Shown: piece by piece, positions 24,380 through 36,732 of the stretch
Layout: every line of letters starts with the position of its first letter
Numbering within the stretch: position 1 is the stretch's first letter
Assembly: GCA_050084985.1 (NCBI GenBank)
Contig: JBITNC010000001.1
Coordinates: 59,520,001 to 59,584,000, forward strand
Length of the DNA stretch: 64,000 nucleotides
Direction of reading: 5' to 3'
From: Nageia nagi
Taxonomy: Eukaryota; Pinophyta
Program-made: the position numbers and the translations under genes
Notes under the pieces: generated by a model
Databases searched by the model: none
What the model was told of the DNA's origin: nothing
The model's input: the letters and a program-made list of their open reading frames with translations, nothing else

Positions 24380-26667
24380 AATGGGTTGTCTACCTATAAT
24401 CTTCCTTGATCAATAAAATCTTAAACCTTGTGTTGTAATGTTCTACATTTGCCTATAGTATGGCCCTTTTTGTCCTTATATTGATAATAATCATTCTCAT
24501 TATATAATTTGCTATATCTTTCATTTGGCCTTTCAAGTTTATATTTTAGGCAATATGATCATTTGATGGTCCACTAATTTTTTCAAAATATGATACAGAG
24601 ATTCAATCAAAGGAGTAAACTTTCTAGGGGTGGCCTAGGTTTTCTTTCTTCATTTTGTGGAGTGGGTATATTTTGTAGAAGGTTTGATTCTCCCTTTTTA
24701 AGATAAGAAACTTTATTAGCTAGCATTGGTTTTGTCAATTGTTTAGCCTGATTTTTATTTTAACATAAGGTTCTTTCTTTTTACCCTTTAATTCTCCATA
24801 TTGGATCTTAACCTTTTTTATTACAATAGCTTGATATATTGCTTCCTCAAATGTCTTGTGTTGTTGAATCAATAAGGTACTAATGATGGGTCTTATACAA
24901 CTTTGACTAAACATATTTACTAGTTCTTCTTGTGGTAAAGTACAAGGCATGCTTGTCAAAATTACCCTCCATCTTGAGATGAAATCTAAAATCATCTCAT
25001 CCTAAAATTTTACAATTTTGAGATTCAGTTATGGAGGTTTTATCTTGATAATTATCCTAAAGTATTATAATAATATATTAGCCAATTGCACATATGTTGT
25101 GATGCTATGTTCTTTTAAGTTGTTGTACCAATCCATTGGTTGCCTAATAAGTGTCATATGAAAGATACATAACATCAAAGCATCATTGTTGGAAATAACA
25201 TAACTTGAGTATTTAAAATGCCTTAGATGTTATTTAGGGTCCTCCTTTCCTTTGAAAGATTCAATTTTTGAAATCTAAAATTTGAAAGGGATATAAATCT
25301 TAGGAACACTAGGGTGTATGGGCTCATTACAAATTATTTCATAGGAGATTTTATGCTTGTTTTGTTGGCATAACATTTTCTCAATCTCTATTAACCTTTC
25401 ATCAAAATAATAAGTTATTTGTATGGGAATAATAGGATTTTTATTGTCCTTGTTACCTTCTCTTTGTTTGTTTGTTGAAAATGATTGATAACTTCTTTCA
25501 GATGGTGTTTGATCACCATAATAATTTTCATTATATGGTGGAGTAGGTGGGGGTGGTTGATGTGGAGGAAACTATCATTGCCCCTATTGATATAAAGGTG
25601 TAAGAGTATTATTTTTTTGAAATTCATGTCTAGACCAAGGCAAAGGGGGTCTCAGAGGTTGTTGTTTCTCATTAAAACCTCCTTTTTCTAGATAAATGAT
25701 GATTTTGATTTTCATGATTTTTATGACCTTGGGGAGATAAGGATCTTGCTCTAGGTGGGAACTTCTTTTATCTACTATTTTCTAATCAAGCCTATTCTAT
25801 ATCTAAGTTTGAACTTATTGTTTGTGAGGTTGTTCTAAAGGTGTTTTACTTTGATATGCATGAAACATAGGTTATGTTTGTAAACATGGATCTTATCCTA
25901 ATATTTTAGGTTGGTTCAATTTTTGTGTATTCAGATTGTATAAAATGATTTTGATTTGATCTAGACATGTACAATGGTATTTCTCCTACCTTATATATAA
26001 AGGATCAAGATTTATCCTATGTCTTTGTTTAGAAATCCTATGACTAGTTCTTGGGTAGTATAAGTAGTACTAGGATCTGCATAACTCATGGTAGAAGAAA
26101 CATAAATAGTCCTAGGGGTGGGTGTATTAGTTTTTAAAATATAATAAGCATCATAATACACCCTAGCATGGCTTCTTGGTTCAAGTGTAGGAGTAGCCAT
26201 ATGTATTGAAACTCTATCATCAAACTCATTCATCCTTCTAGAGATGGTGGAAGGAGTATAGTCATCTCGTATTATATAGGATCGGACAAGATGTCCATTG
26301 GTAGAGAGCACATAATGTGATCATATTTTATTTTAAAAGGACCTTTTTATAATTCAACATAAGCCAAATGCATTCATGATGGAGTAGTAGTCCTTGAGGT
26401 GACTTCTTCCTCATTACTTGTTGGTGTCCTTTTTGCTAGATAAGTTAGGTCTAGGGGAAGACTATGAGCATGAGAAGAATGAGGAATCCTTAATTGAGTT
26501 AAACATTATCTTACTTCATTTAAGGTATCTTATATTTCTTGAGGAGTTCCTCTCCTCAATATTTCTCTACTAGATCTGTGAGACCTATGACTAGGTTGTT
26601 CCTCTTGATAGATTTGGTCATATGGCTCTTGTTGTTGATGAGCCATTTGAGAATGAGTATTAACCAT
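24380..26667 (-). pseudogene. gag: E2 Gag
   Basis: Starts at a plausible ATG (26667) with MVNTHSQMAHQQQEPYDQ. A basic/Ser-rich N-terminus is followed by capsid sequence (DFISRWRVILTSMPCTLPQE at 24880-24995, homologous to E1) and a knuckle with GHTIGKCRTLQHKV at about 24440. Many stops and frameshifts. Unlike E1, there is no long open extra ORF ahead of the capsid; 25000-26667 is badly broken. Confidence 0.75.
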
Positions 26668-28640
26668 TCTATTTTGTTGTTTTTAGAACCTTACACTTTT
26701 CTATTTTTGTTTTGGTTTTGATTTTTGATCAGGTAAGGAAAAGACAACATACATTTTTCATAGCAATTATATTTTATTTTTATCTTTTATATTATCGAGA
26801 AAAAGCAAATATATGCACAAACAACCTACTTATAACTCACCTTTGCAGTATGGTTATCTTTTCTAATTTTGTTTAATAAATTGAATTATTTTTTATTTAA
26901 AAATGATGTGAATGATTTATTTTATTTTTTGTTAATTTTCTTAGATTGGTTTTTTCTAGTCAAGTGTTTAAACAAAGGTAGGTTGGAATCCTATAGGTAA
27001 TATATGGTGAAGTATCTACTTAGTATCTAAAATGGTCCCTTAGTGCAATGGGGCTCAGGAAATGCCACTGAAGACTATCTTGATAGTTTAATCCAAGCAA
27101 AGCCTCCTTATTTATAGTATCCTAGTGGAAAGTGATGACTTTTACCCTAGAACTCGATATTCATCTCCAAGTTTGGCTATACGGCTTATAGTGTGGTTAG
27201 TGGGTGCACAAGAAATATAGAATCAATGGTTGGTCATCACTTCCAACTCATTGATGTTTATTTTTAAAATTTCTTATGCATATATATTAAAAATAAAATA
27301 AATCATGATAATTACAACCCAACCCAACATACATGTCCTTTGATTATATTTCATTTAATGTGAAAAAAGCAATGTTTTAATTAATGAGATCTTTATCTAA
27401 CCCACGAGATTCATTTTCCATTTAGTGTGATTCTTTAACCAAGCTATAATGAAATTCATTTATTCCTTCCAAGTGTGGAATTAATTAAGTGAGATTATTT
27501 AACCCCTCTTTGATTCAAAATCCTTTGACCTCCTTTGGAGTGGTAAGGCAGATAGGAAGAGTTTTTAATGTGTAATAGATTTCTTTAGATGATGTACTTT
27601 GACTCCCCTTAGAATCATAATCCTTTGACCTCCTTTCAGAGTGGTAAGATAGATATGAAGGGTTTTAATGTGTAATATATTTCTTTAAATTAATTTCTTT
27701 AACTCCTCTTCAAATTACCATCCTTCAACCTTCTTTCAAAGTAATGAAGCAGACCATCAAAGAGTATTAATGTGAAAGGAAAAGCACCCACCCAGTAAAT
27801 TAACTAACTTAATATGTTTTGAGTTTACCTTTACCCCAATAAATTGATTTTATATTTATTCCATTATTTAAATGAAAATTCATTCCTCCTTCTAAGTGTA
27901 GAAGTTATTTAGTGAACATTATTTATCAATTTTAGTGATAAAAAGTGAAATGAGGAAAAAAGAGTTCATTTACTCATTTCCCATTATACCCATTCTAATC
28001 ACCTAAGGTCACCTTTTGGTGCAAAGGGAGAGCATATGTGGGTATAAAATAAAGTATTAAGTGATTTTATTTGTCATTCCTAAAGCCCAAAAAGATAAAT
28101 AATTCATATAATTTATTCAAATAAAGCAAATGAACAATGTATATTCCTTAATCATACATCTACCCTTCCTATATGGAATCTAGGCAAAAGAAATCACAAA
28201 CAAAGGGTTATTTTCCATTTTTCATTTTTTAATGCCTATTTTATGATTTTAGGATTCATTAAATTTGAAACTTATACCTTCCTTTTTTATTTGATGATGT
28301 TTTTAAATTTTCACACAAAGTCGCTAGCGATCCAGTATAAATCACTAGCTATCCAGTATAAATCATTAGCATTTCAAATAAATTGCTAGCATTTCAATAC
28401 ATGTCCATGGAATTTCAATACAAGTTGTTGGCTTTTCAATAAAATTCATTTACATTTCAACATAAATAGTTGGCACCCAATGAAGATCGCCGATGATCAC
28501 ACAGATAAAAAGTAAAGAATAGCCAACAAAAAATAGTATGAGTTTTAGTAATGATTCCACAAACATAAGAAGATAAAAAAAATAAAATGTAAATAGCAAG
28601 AAATACCCCTTGCACCTCATTTTTTGTGTAGCTTATATGT
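26668..28640 (-). other. E2 untranslated leader
   Basis: About 2 kb with no gene. It shares the E1 leader's modules: three GACCTCCTTTGGAGTGG-type hairpin units (27527, 27627, 27727, the last very diverged) and one TGCAAAGGGAGAGCATA block near 28020. Confidence 0.6.
27527..27755. repeat. Leader hairpin units of E2
   Basis: Units at about 100-bp spacing with the palindromic core CTCCTTTGGAG, homologous to those in the E1 leader at 14208-14684. Confidence 0.65.
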
Positions 28641-28665
28641 GAGGGCCCTCCTTCTATCACCAAAA
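28641..28665 (-). other. E2 primer-binding-like site
   Basis: Directly inside the 5' LTR, minus strand TTTTGGTGATAGAAGGAGGG, matching the E1 site except within the 3-4 bases after TTTTGG. Confidence 0.6.
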
Positions 28666-29453
28666 TGTTTACTCAAAAAACAACCCTATAAGCATGCAAA
28701 AATAAAAGCTATCACAACCAACAAAAACTCTTTATTGATCTTTAAATAAACCTTGCAATGAAGGGCTTCAATACAATGTGTCATATAGGCATTTGGAGGC
28801 CCTTGTTAGCTGATGTATTCAAGCTCTAGATATTGTTTAATTGAAATTGCAATAAGAATACCTTTGATTATGTTTTCTTTACTAACTCCATGGCTTCTCT
28901 TTGCTTTAATCAGTTGCAAGTCTTGGAATCCTACACATTCACAAACCAAAAACCCATCAAACATGCCTATTCATGCTCTAAGATTATAATAAATAAACAT
29001 GAAACAAACATGCTTATAAGAAAAAATAGTAAACTAAAATGTACTTAGCAATCTGGATCTAATTCAATAGAGTAAGGTTGCACTTTCATCCTCTCTCTTT
29101 CTCTCCTTGGAAGGAGTCTTACTTATAGATTTTCTAAGGTAGAATTTGTTGCTATTTTGGAAGGCAAGGTTGGATGAAAAATCTCATTTAGCCTTATCAT
29201 AGATTATATCTATGCAAGGAAAGTGTAGGATCAGGGATGACTCATCCTTGATCCATTAGTTTATTTCCTTAGGTGCTTGATTTTTCTATTTTTTTCTTTA
29301 TGTTTTTTGTTTATAGGATCATTAGCATTTACTCATTTAGAGCCAGTGACTAGATCGTCAGTGATCAAGAGACTTTGGCAAACTTTATTGTTTGCCTAAA
29401 ATTTTACTCCCCTCTTTCATTTATCAAAAGAGGGTCATTTTTAGGTGTCTACA
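28666..29453 (-). repeat. E2 5' LTR
   Basis: 788 bp, plus-orientation start TGTTTACTC and end TTTTAGGTGTCTACA. Same termini, layout and several internal words as the E1 LTRs but clearly diverged, so a sister family. The partner LTR is not in the window. Confidence 0.8.
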
Positions 29454-29779
29454 CATGGTATAACAAAAGTGCAAGCATGAAGTAACAAAAGTGCAAGTGA
29501 ATTATTTTAGAAATTTGATAGGTTATTATTAAGCGAATTATAGCTTAGCAAAGTTGTAATCTTACCAAAATGTAGGCAAACCACATTAAAAATATGAAGA
29601 ATAAATCAATATTGCAACCTAATCCAAATCCCCCAAGGAATGGAAAGGCATGTTGATGTAGGAAAAACCATTTGTAAGAGAGGTAATCGAGATGGTACTA
29701 GAGCCTGGATTCTCTAATGATGAGGTTAGTATATTGATTTCAAAAATTATAATAGATAAGGAAGAGAATGGGCTAAAAT

Positions 29780-30290
29780 AATCCCTTGTTGGTCATTTTG
29801 TTGGGGTACAACCCCTCTAGATATGATTTAAAGTTGGATGAAAGTAAGATGGAGTACAAAAGAGTAGGTATCCCTAGTTGCTCTTCCAAAAGAATTTATG
29901 TTATTCAAATTTCAGTTTGATGAAGACCTACAAAAAGTGATAGATATGGGTCCATGGTTCCTTGGGAAGAAAGGATTAGTCATCAAGAGATGGGAGAAAA
30001 CTTTCTCCCCTAAAATTAAAATTTCAACCTCATTCCAACATGGGTCTCACTACCTAAACTTAATCTATATTGTTGGCACCCATGTGTAATAGTTGAAATT
30101 GCGAAAGCAATTGGTTTTCTTATCACAATTGAGCGATTAACAAGATTGAAACTTAAGTTTACAGATGCAAGATTCATAGTTAATTTAGATATTTCCAAAC
30201 CTATGATTAAGGAGATAAAATTAAAAATAGAATATGGGAGAGAATGGATGTAGCCAATTATATATGAAAATCTACCAGTACAATGTTGAA
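29780..30290 (+). pseudogene. L1-type LINE ORF1 remnant (DUF4283)
   Basis: DUF4283 is the N-terminal domain of the RNA-binding ORF1 protein of plant L1-like LINEs. Visible in order: SLVGHFVG, then LFKFQFDEDLQKVIDMGPWF, LGKKGLVIKRWEKTFSP, and after a frameshift AKAIGFLITIERLTRLKL, DARFIVNLDISKPMIKEIK and PIIYENLPVQC. No zinc knuckle, endonuclease or RT follows, so this is a broken piece. It lies just outside the E2 5' LTR in the opposite orientation. Confidence 0.85.
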
Positions 30291-30421
30291 CAAAAGATTT
30301 TTGATTAAAATATTCTAGAATAAAGAGGATGTTGGGCTATATCTTAACTATGATTCATATTTATTTTGACTATAGTTTGATGAATTTCTATTAATATAAT
30401 TTGTGAAGTAGGTTGCATTAG

Positions 30422-30517
30422 GGCTACCAACAAGTATAACTGGGTAGCATATGAACTTATTTTGTTAATAGTTTTTTGCACATTATATTAGCTACCACCA
30501 AGTATAGTTGGGTAGCA
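30422..30517. repeat. Repeated small hairpin GCTACC..GGTAGC
   Basis: GCTACCAACAAGTATAACTG + GGTAGC at about 30422 and a close copy at about 30490. Each copy has inverted ends. Function unknown. Confidence 0.6.
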
Positions 30518-30551
30518 ATTTCTATTTTGGAAATCATTTTGTGATCAATTT

Positions 30552-31485
30552 TGTGGGATCCAAAAACAAACCCTCATCACTTTTTATAATATAATTTACC
30601 TTCATTATAAAAAAATGATGATAAAATGAATAGAGTTAGGTTTAAAAAATTACCCTTTTGTGCTATACCCAAGACTCCAAATAACCTACAAAATAAGAGA
30701 CAAAAGGAGGTTTCTAGGTTCTAGGTATTTGAGATCCTAAAACTAAGAAAAAGTAGCTAGGCTAGTAAACCTCCAAGGATTGAACCAAAAAGGAAATAGA
30801 AAATAGAAGATGCCTAAGATTGAATATAAAATGAGTTTAAATTGATCTAGCTAAAATAAAAATGAAATAACCTATTCTAGCCTAAGTTTATAAAAAAATA
30901 GCCTAGAAAAGTAATATGAAACCATGCACTAATATATTAGTAAAAAAACCAAAAGGATATATGATTAAGTGCTCTTGAATATGATCTCAAACCTAAAAAA
31001 CACTAGAAATAGAGATTAGTACCATAAAATCCAAAGCCACAAGAGTTACTAATATTCCCTTGCAATGTGAGGATAAGAATCATCTTTTTTATGCCTTGGA
31101 ATGATGGATGTAGCTCAAAGTTGAAGGTATGTAGCTAAAACATTTGAGTACATAGTATGGAGTGTGTAGGAAAATAGGAGCTCATGAATATCCATTGAGA
31201 AAAGTGATTGAATAGGAGTGAAAATTGATTTTAAATTAACTTTTATAGTAGTGATTAGTGGTGGGTCAATTAGGGTTTAAACTAATCGATTGATCATCCC
31301 CTAACTAGTGGGATGGTTAGGTTTTGATTGATTAGTGGTAAAAAATGGCCAAGTTACCAAAATAAACCATGTGAACATAATCAAAATGGGATGAAAGACT
31401 AATATGATGATGATAAGCTACAAGATAGACTAAATCATCACAAATCACCCAAGCTAGATAAATGAATGATTTTTAGGTGTCTACA
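30552..31485. repeat. LTR-like segment related to E1/E2 LTRs
   Basis: Starts TGTGGGATCCAAAAACAAAC and ends TTTTTAGGTGTCTACA, the same terminal 14 bases as the E1 and E2 LTRs. No 5-bp duplication (AATTT left, CAACA right) and no primer site at the left edge. Either a truncated solo LTR or the 3' LTR of a minus-strand element to its right, since CCCTCTT directly right would read as a short polypurine tract. Confidence 0.45.
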
Positions 31486-33829
31486 CAACAACCCTCTTAA
31501 ATATGAAATAATCATGAAAATAATTCATACTTCAAATCCTTCTTAAGGACAAATTTACCCACCCAAGCAATTAGGGTTTAGGTAAACATATCAAAAAGTT
31601 TTTTTTTATGGATAATAATCATAAATCATATCCAAAATTTAATCCTTGATCAAACATGCTTGTATTTTAAAAGCTATACTTTGTTATGAAGTTAATAATA
31701 CTCTCCTTGAGAGTAACTTCATTAATAATTATAGCATATTACTAAGCTTTTAAATGTAGAGAGGAACATACATTTCCTTTTCAAAGCAAAAGCAATCAAC
31801 ATTTTATCAATTAATAAGGTTGCTTAATCAAACAATACTTCTTCCATACATTAATGGTGTTAAAAATAAATATTTACACCAATAACAACCAAATAGGAAG
31901 TATAATTCATTATCACACTAATAATGGTGATATGCAAGATATCATATGATCAATAGTATCCTCAATAACTTGAATGTGGAGAAAGTTTAAAATTTTCACT
32001 CCAACAAGGATATCAATAATGTGCACAAACCAAAAATTTGAGGATCAATTTTGTATCCAATAAAAATATAAGTAATCATTCAAATTTGTAGAAAGTTCAT
32101 AAACTTTCTACTCCAACAAGGATATCATCCAATGTGCACAAACCAAAATTTGAGGATCAATTTTCTATCCAATAAAAATATGCATAATGATTCAAATTTG
32201 GAGAAAGTTTAAAAACTTTCCACTCCAACAAGAATGTAAAAAACCAAAATTATTGAGGATAAGTTTTCATTCTATGAAAAATGTGCACAATAATAAAGTT
32301 TAAAGAAATTTTTACAACTTTTATTTCAAACAATTAAACATCCAAACATAATAAATTTTTCATCCAACCAAGGATATTAAAACTGTGTATAATCATAAAG
32401 TCTGGAAAAATTTTAATTTCAAACAATATGCACATCCAAGCACAATAAATATTTTGATCACACTCCAACATAATGCAACTCCTCCCTTTTTATTTATCAT
32501 TAACTAGATAAACACAAATTTAGTTGACATCATAAAAAGTTGAATTAAATATTTACCTTTTGTAAAATATTAATCTTAAACTTTTGAATTTTGCAAAAAA
32601 AAAAAAGATTTCTATAGCAATATATTTGACATAATTGCAAAATAAAGTTTGCCTTCAAGACTTATCAATTTATTAAAAAATTGATTCAATATGTCCAATA
32701 TTGCATAAATAATTTTACCTTGAAAAGTTTGAATACTTGCCAAAGGTTTACCAAAACATTGTTTCAATGAACAATATTTGCATAAAAATTTGACATTAAA
32801 TTATTAACGTAATGTATTAATCTATCAAAGGAAAACAAAATTGCAAGATGATTTTACTTTAAAAAATTACAACAATTACAAAATTTATCAAAAAATAGTT
32901 GCATTAATTATTTTACAAAAAAATAATTTTTAAAATAATTATCAACATAATAAAATTTATGATATGCACACCTCATAAATGTGCATTTGAATTTTTTGTC
33001 AACCCATATGCACCATGTGCATTCATTAAATTGAATGAGTATCCATTAGTATTTTATGAAATACCCATAATACATTAATTATCCACTCCACTATCATGTG
33101 GCTTTTAGCCATTTTATGAATAAAACACATTTTAATTAAAAAAAGTGGACTTTCCAAAAATATTGAATAATAGGTGAGGACATGTTCAAACTTATCATGG
33201 GCTTAAATAATATACATCTCCACCCAACAAGACTCATTAAAAAATATTATTATCACATAGTCTTCCTATGAAATTCATTATTAATATTACATTTACCATA
33301 ATGAGTTATAAGGATCCTGATATTATTGAGGTACCCGAATGCACCTCACCACATAGATTATGTATGTATGATCCCTTGAAAAATGTTTATGTTGAAATAT
33401 TCACTACTAAATTTTAGTGATTTTGCATCATACCATGCATCATAAAATTGCATTTTTATGCCATGATGCAAGATGCATCACTATTTCACATGTCCACGTC
33501 AATCTAGATAAAACCATTTTTTTGATACATTACTTGATGCATTGGATTATGCATTATTTGATGCATTGGGTGATGTATTGATTAACACATTTTAGTGCAT
33601 CAAGTAATACATCAAGTGATACATGGAACAAAAAAAAAGATACAAATCATGCACATAGATCATGGCATGATTCTTTATTGACCGTCGATGCATTCCCTTA
33701 ATCAATAATGGATTTTTAATGACATTTATGATGCCATTGATGAGTAAATGAAGGATTTTCCCCTTTATAAGGGTATTTTTAGGGATAAAAGTATGCATTT
33801 TTAGTGATATAGATCTTTCAAAGATGAAG
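31486..33829. other. AT-rich non-coding with tandem repeats
   Basis: No gene seen. It includes degenerate repeats at 31975-32460 and a TGATGCAT-rich, partly self-complementary patch at 33420-33620. Confidence 0.5.
31975..32460. repeat. ~110-bp tandem repeats
   Basis: Units beginning GGAGAAAGTTT at 31978, about 32089 and 32201, followed by two eroded units, each containing ACTCCAACAAGGATAT, GTGCACAAACCAAAA and TTGAGGATCAATTTT. Confidence 0.8.
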
Positions 33830-34263
33830 ATAAGTTGGAGAACATAGATAGTAGTGTGTATATGCATTTTGTGGTAATAAAAATATGCATTACATGTTTC
33901 AACCACCCAAGAAGTTTTATAGAGGAGGCCCTCAAAGTTTGGTGGATACCCATAAATATTTTGACTATATGCTCATGGAATATGATAATTTTAGGTACCA
34001 AAGATATGACTTTCCTCAATAAGCATTGAAACTATTTTAACAAATGTAATAAACATCAATAGTAGTTTAACCAATGAATTCACCTTTCCCAACATCCTTA
34101 AAGCATGCACCAAATTGAGAGATTTGTAAAAGTATTTATATATACATAAAATACTCTTTAAAATAATTTTTTTATCAAATTTTATGGTTGTGAGTACCCT
34201 ATTAGACATATATGCAAAATATGGAAGTGTAAAGAAGATAGATGAATTGTTTGACAAGATGTA
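33830..34263 (+). pseudogene. PPR (pentatricopeptide repeat) pseudogene fragment
   Basis: PPR proteins bind organelle RNAs; plants have hundreds. Visible motif pieces: CSWNMIILG (about 33970), EALKVW, ALKLF at 34023, NEFTFPNILKACTKLRDL at 34073-34126 and VVSTLLDIYAKYGSVKK followed by IDELFDKM to 34261. These are standard motif pieces of the PLS subclass. At least two frameshifts and several stops at Gln positions. No intact repeat array and no DYW domain. Could be a processed or captured copy; flanked by TGATGCAT-rich sequence on both sides. Confidence 0.85.
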
Positions 34264-34645
34264 AACCCTCATTCTTGTAATTTTGATGTATACCTATAAT
34301 TTGGATGATATACATGATGTATAAAGCATCATGTATAGCATTAATTATTTAACACTCATAACTTGATATATGATGCAAGGAATGATGCTATACTTGATGC
34401 TACAAATGATGCTTTATTTGATAGTACCCTTAGCATCAATTTATGCATCATGATTCATGTAATTTAAAAATAATAATAATACTATGGATTAACACATGGT
34501 ATGAAAAAAAATTGCCAAAATGTAGTAATGATTATACTCATCATCTAAGATAAAAATGTATGGAGTACCATTTCTACTTTTTATGTGTTTGGCTAGAGTA
34601 GCAGGTATAGTAAGGAAGTAATACTCTCCACTCATAGTGCTTAAA
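34264..34645. other. Non-coding, target flank of E3
   Basis: TGATGC-rich stretch (34300-34460), then unassigned sequence up to the E3 insertion site. It continues at 42581 after E3. Confidence 0.5.
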
Positions 34646-34650
34646 ATACC
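34646..34650. repeat. Target-site duplication ATACC (left) of E3
   Basis: ATACC precedes the 5' LTR and recurs at 42576-42580 directly after the 3' LTR. Confidence 0.9.
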
Positions 34651-34916
34651 TGTTAACACATAAAAATGATTTTATGTTTTTAAATCAATAAATTAATGAA
34701 ATATGCTTGGCCTAACTATATGTTTTGAATGGATTAAGGTGATAATATCAATGTTTGGCTTGAATATGAATATTGTATGGGTTATCTTGAATATTGCATG
34801 GTTTATCTTGAATATTGCATGAATTATCTTGTTTATTGATGTGTTTATCTTAAATCTTGTGAATTAACCTTATTTATGTGGATGCACGTTGACCTATGGG
34901 CGGTATTATCTATTAT

Positions 34917-34930
34917 CTATATAAATAAGG
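34917..34930 (+). promoter_or_regulatory. TATA box of E3 LTR
   Basis: CTATATAAATAAGG, conserved in the 3' LTR at about 42018-42031. The start of the element transcript would be expected about 30 bases downstream. Confidence 0.6.
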
Positions 34931-35218
34931 GATCTAATAGTAAGTCCACAATAACAAGGATACACATGATCCCGTGTATGGTCTTGTAAGTGGCTACCCC
35001 TTAAGGTATCTCTTGGTACCACCTACAAGGCTGTGGTTTGTGTGCTTCCTTACGTGAGCTATCCTGACATCTGCAATCAATTTTGATATTATACTGCTAT
35101 TTGAGATATCTATACTGAAGATCTAGACCTAACTGAGAGGTCAAAGCTATCAAACTAAGGCCATCGGTGCTCCTTTGTGAATGGAAGAACACTACCGATG
35201 CTCTTATACCACTAAAAC

Positions 35219-35234
35219 GGACCGCCTGCGGTCC
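35219..35234. repeat. Dispersed 16-bp palindrome GGACCGC-nn-GCGGTCC
   Basis: Perfect 7-bp arms here. Other copies in E3: 36964-36979 (one mismatch), 39340-39355, 39371-39386, 39982-39997 and 42320-42335, with weaker copies near 37163 and 39310. They sit in both LTRs, between gag and the antisense gene, just upstream of the antisense coding exons or within its first intron, and in the 3' region. None found in E1, E2, E4 or E5. Confidence 0.75.
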
Positions 35235-35507
35235 TCTTTTCGCATTCTTGCAGGTCACGACATTGTTAGAAAGGTAGCTCATCATCAGTACATCGCCAAT
35301 ATCTGCATCTTTCATTGTCAGGTACGTTCCATGAGGTAAGTACACAAATTATAGTCTTGGTTGGTACAATTACACTTCTTAATTGGTTATGTTGTTGTTT
35401 ATTGTTATCTAGAATAAATTGCTATCCGTAGCTAGAATACAGATAATATTGAGTTTGTAGATATTTACCTATTTACTTATTTGCACGCTCAATTTTATTT
35501 GTAAACA

Positions 35508-35530
35508 TTTGGTGAACCTGACGTGAACTG
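35508..35530 (+). other. E3 primer-binding-like site
   Basis: TTTGGTGAACCTGACGTGAA directly follows the 5' LTR. The TGG start fits the CCA end of a tRNA. The tRNA cannot be named from the sequence alone. Confidence 0.5.
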
Positions 35531-35599
35531 CACATCATTATACTAAAACCCTAAAGGTTTTAGTTAAGACTAACATCTATTTTGTGAAGTGTTTTGAGT

Positions 35600-36732
35600 A
35601 TGGAGTAGCTTAAGTTATTCTTGCATAGTCTTTCAAAAAGGGATTTGGATGAATTATTGGTAGAAATCAGACATGATGATCCAAAGGGATCCGGAGGAAT
35701 GCAAAATAGCGTTGAGGGTGATAATAGTAATTTTCAGGCAACTATGGAAGGTATGCAGAGGCAGATAGACAGATTAGCAAGGAGATCAATACCGCCTAAT
35801 GATTCTTTCGAATTTGGTAGTCCCTTATGTGATGAGATTCGTAGACACATGCCACCATATGACTACAAAGAGCCAAATTTTAGTAATTTCAATGGGGAAG
35901 GAGACCCAAGAAGACATATACAAGGATTCAAGGATGAGTGTGAACTCAAAATTGGTATAGACCAAAGATTGCAAGCTAAATTCTTCCCCCAGAGCTTGGA
36001 AGGAGACGCCCAAGAATGGTTTTATGCATTACCTGAAGGGTCCATCACATTATTTGAGGAGTTCAGTAATTTTTTTCTGGAGCAATATAAGCATAACATC
36101 AAGAAGGAAGTTATGCTATCAAATTTATGTGCTATCAAACAAGATAGTGATGAGCAACTAGACAAATTTGTTGTAAGGTTTAAGAAGACATGGCAGTAAG
36201 TGAAGACCAGATTAATGGAAAAAGAGGTAAATAACATGTTCAAAGAAGTAGTTATATTGCCCTTACAATCATATGTTATCGATTATACACATCTTACATT
36301 TTCCGATATGACGTATAAGCTGTTAGAGAAAGAAAAAGTCCTTTTGAAGCTAGGGCTTGTAAAGTATGGTAATAGTGATAAGACAAAAGTAAAGGATAAG
36401 AAACCACAATCGCCAAAGAAAGAAAAGCTATCCATGTGGCTGAGAAGACAAGTGAGACGAAGGAAAAGAGATATGTGAGATTTCCCATACCTCCAATACA
36501 TATCCTAAAAGACCTTGTGGAAAAAGGGTTATTACAACCTTTACCGAAGCATGAGGAAGATCCAACAGCAGAAAAAACCCATTGGTATAAGGAAGATAGA
36601 TATTGTGAATATCATTAGACTAAAGGCCATGCTACTAATGGATGTGGAATTCTTAGGGATAGAATACAGAAGCTCATAGAAGATGGATTCTATGTATGTC
36701 CAGCAAAGGTCAAAGATACAGGAGAAGAATAG
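35600..36732 (+). pseudogene. gag: E3 Gag
   Basis: Ty3/gypsy Gag. ATG at 35600 is the likely start (the next codons include a TAG at a Gln position), rather than the ATG at 35621. Capsid domain: EPNFSNFNGEGDPRRHIQGF, AKFFPQSLEGDAQEWFYALP, LFEEFSNFFLEQY, ending at a TAA (Gln position) at 36197-36199; it continues in frame to about 36430, then one frameshift leads to RYVRFPIPPIHILKDLV and the zinc knuckle YCEYH, stop, TKGHATNGCG. About 375 codons in all, a usual Gag length. Four stops, all at Gln codons. No protease follows. Confidence 0.9.

Larger units (their letters stand above)
34651..35507 (+). repeat. E3 5' LTR
   Basis: 857 bp, TGTTAACACA to GTAAACA. Contains three copies of a 21-bp TGAATATTGCATGGGTTATC-type unit, a TATA box and one copy of the GGACCGC palindrome (35219-35234). 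A 33-bp stretch near 35290-35322 is absent from the 3' LTR. Confidence 0.93.

Noticed and set aside
30552-31485. Complete solo LTR with TSD
   Set aside because: Flanking 5-mers AATTT and CAACA do not match and the left boundary is ambiguous, so only an LTR-like segment is claimed.
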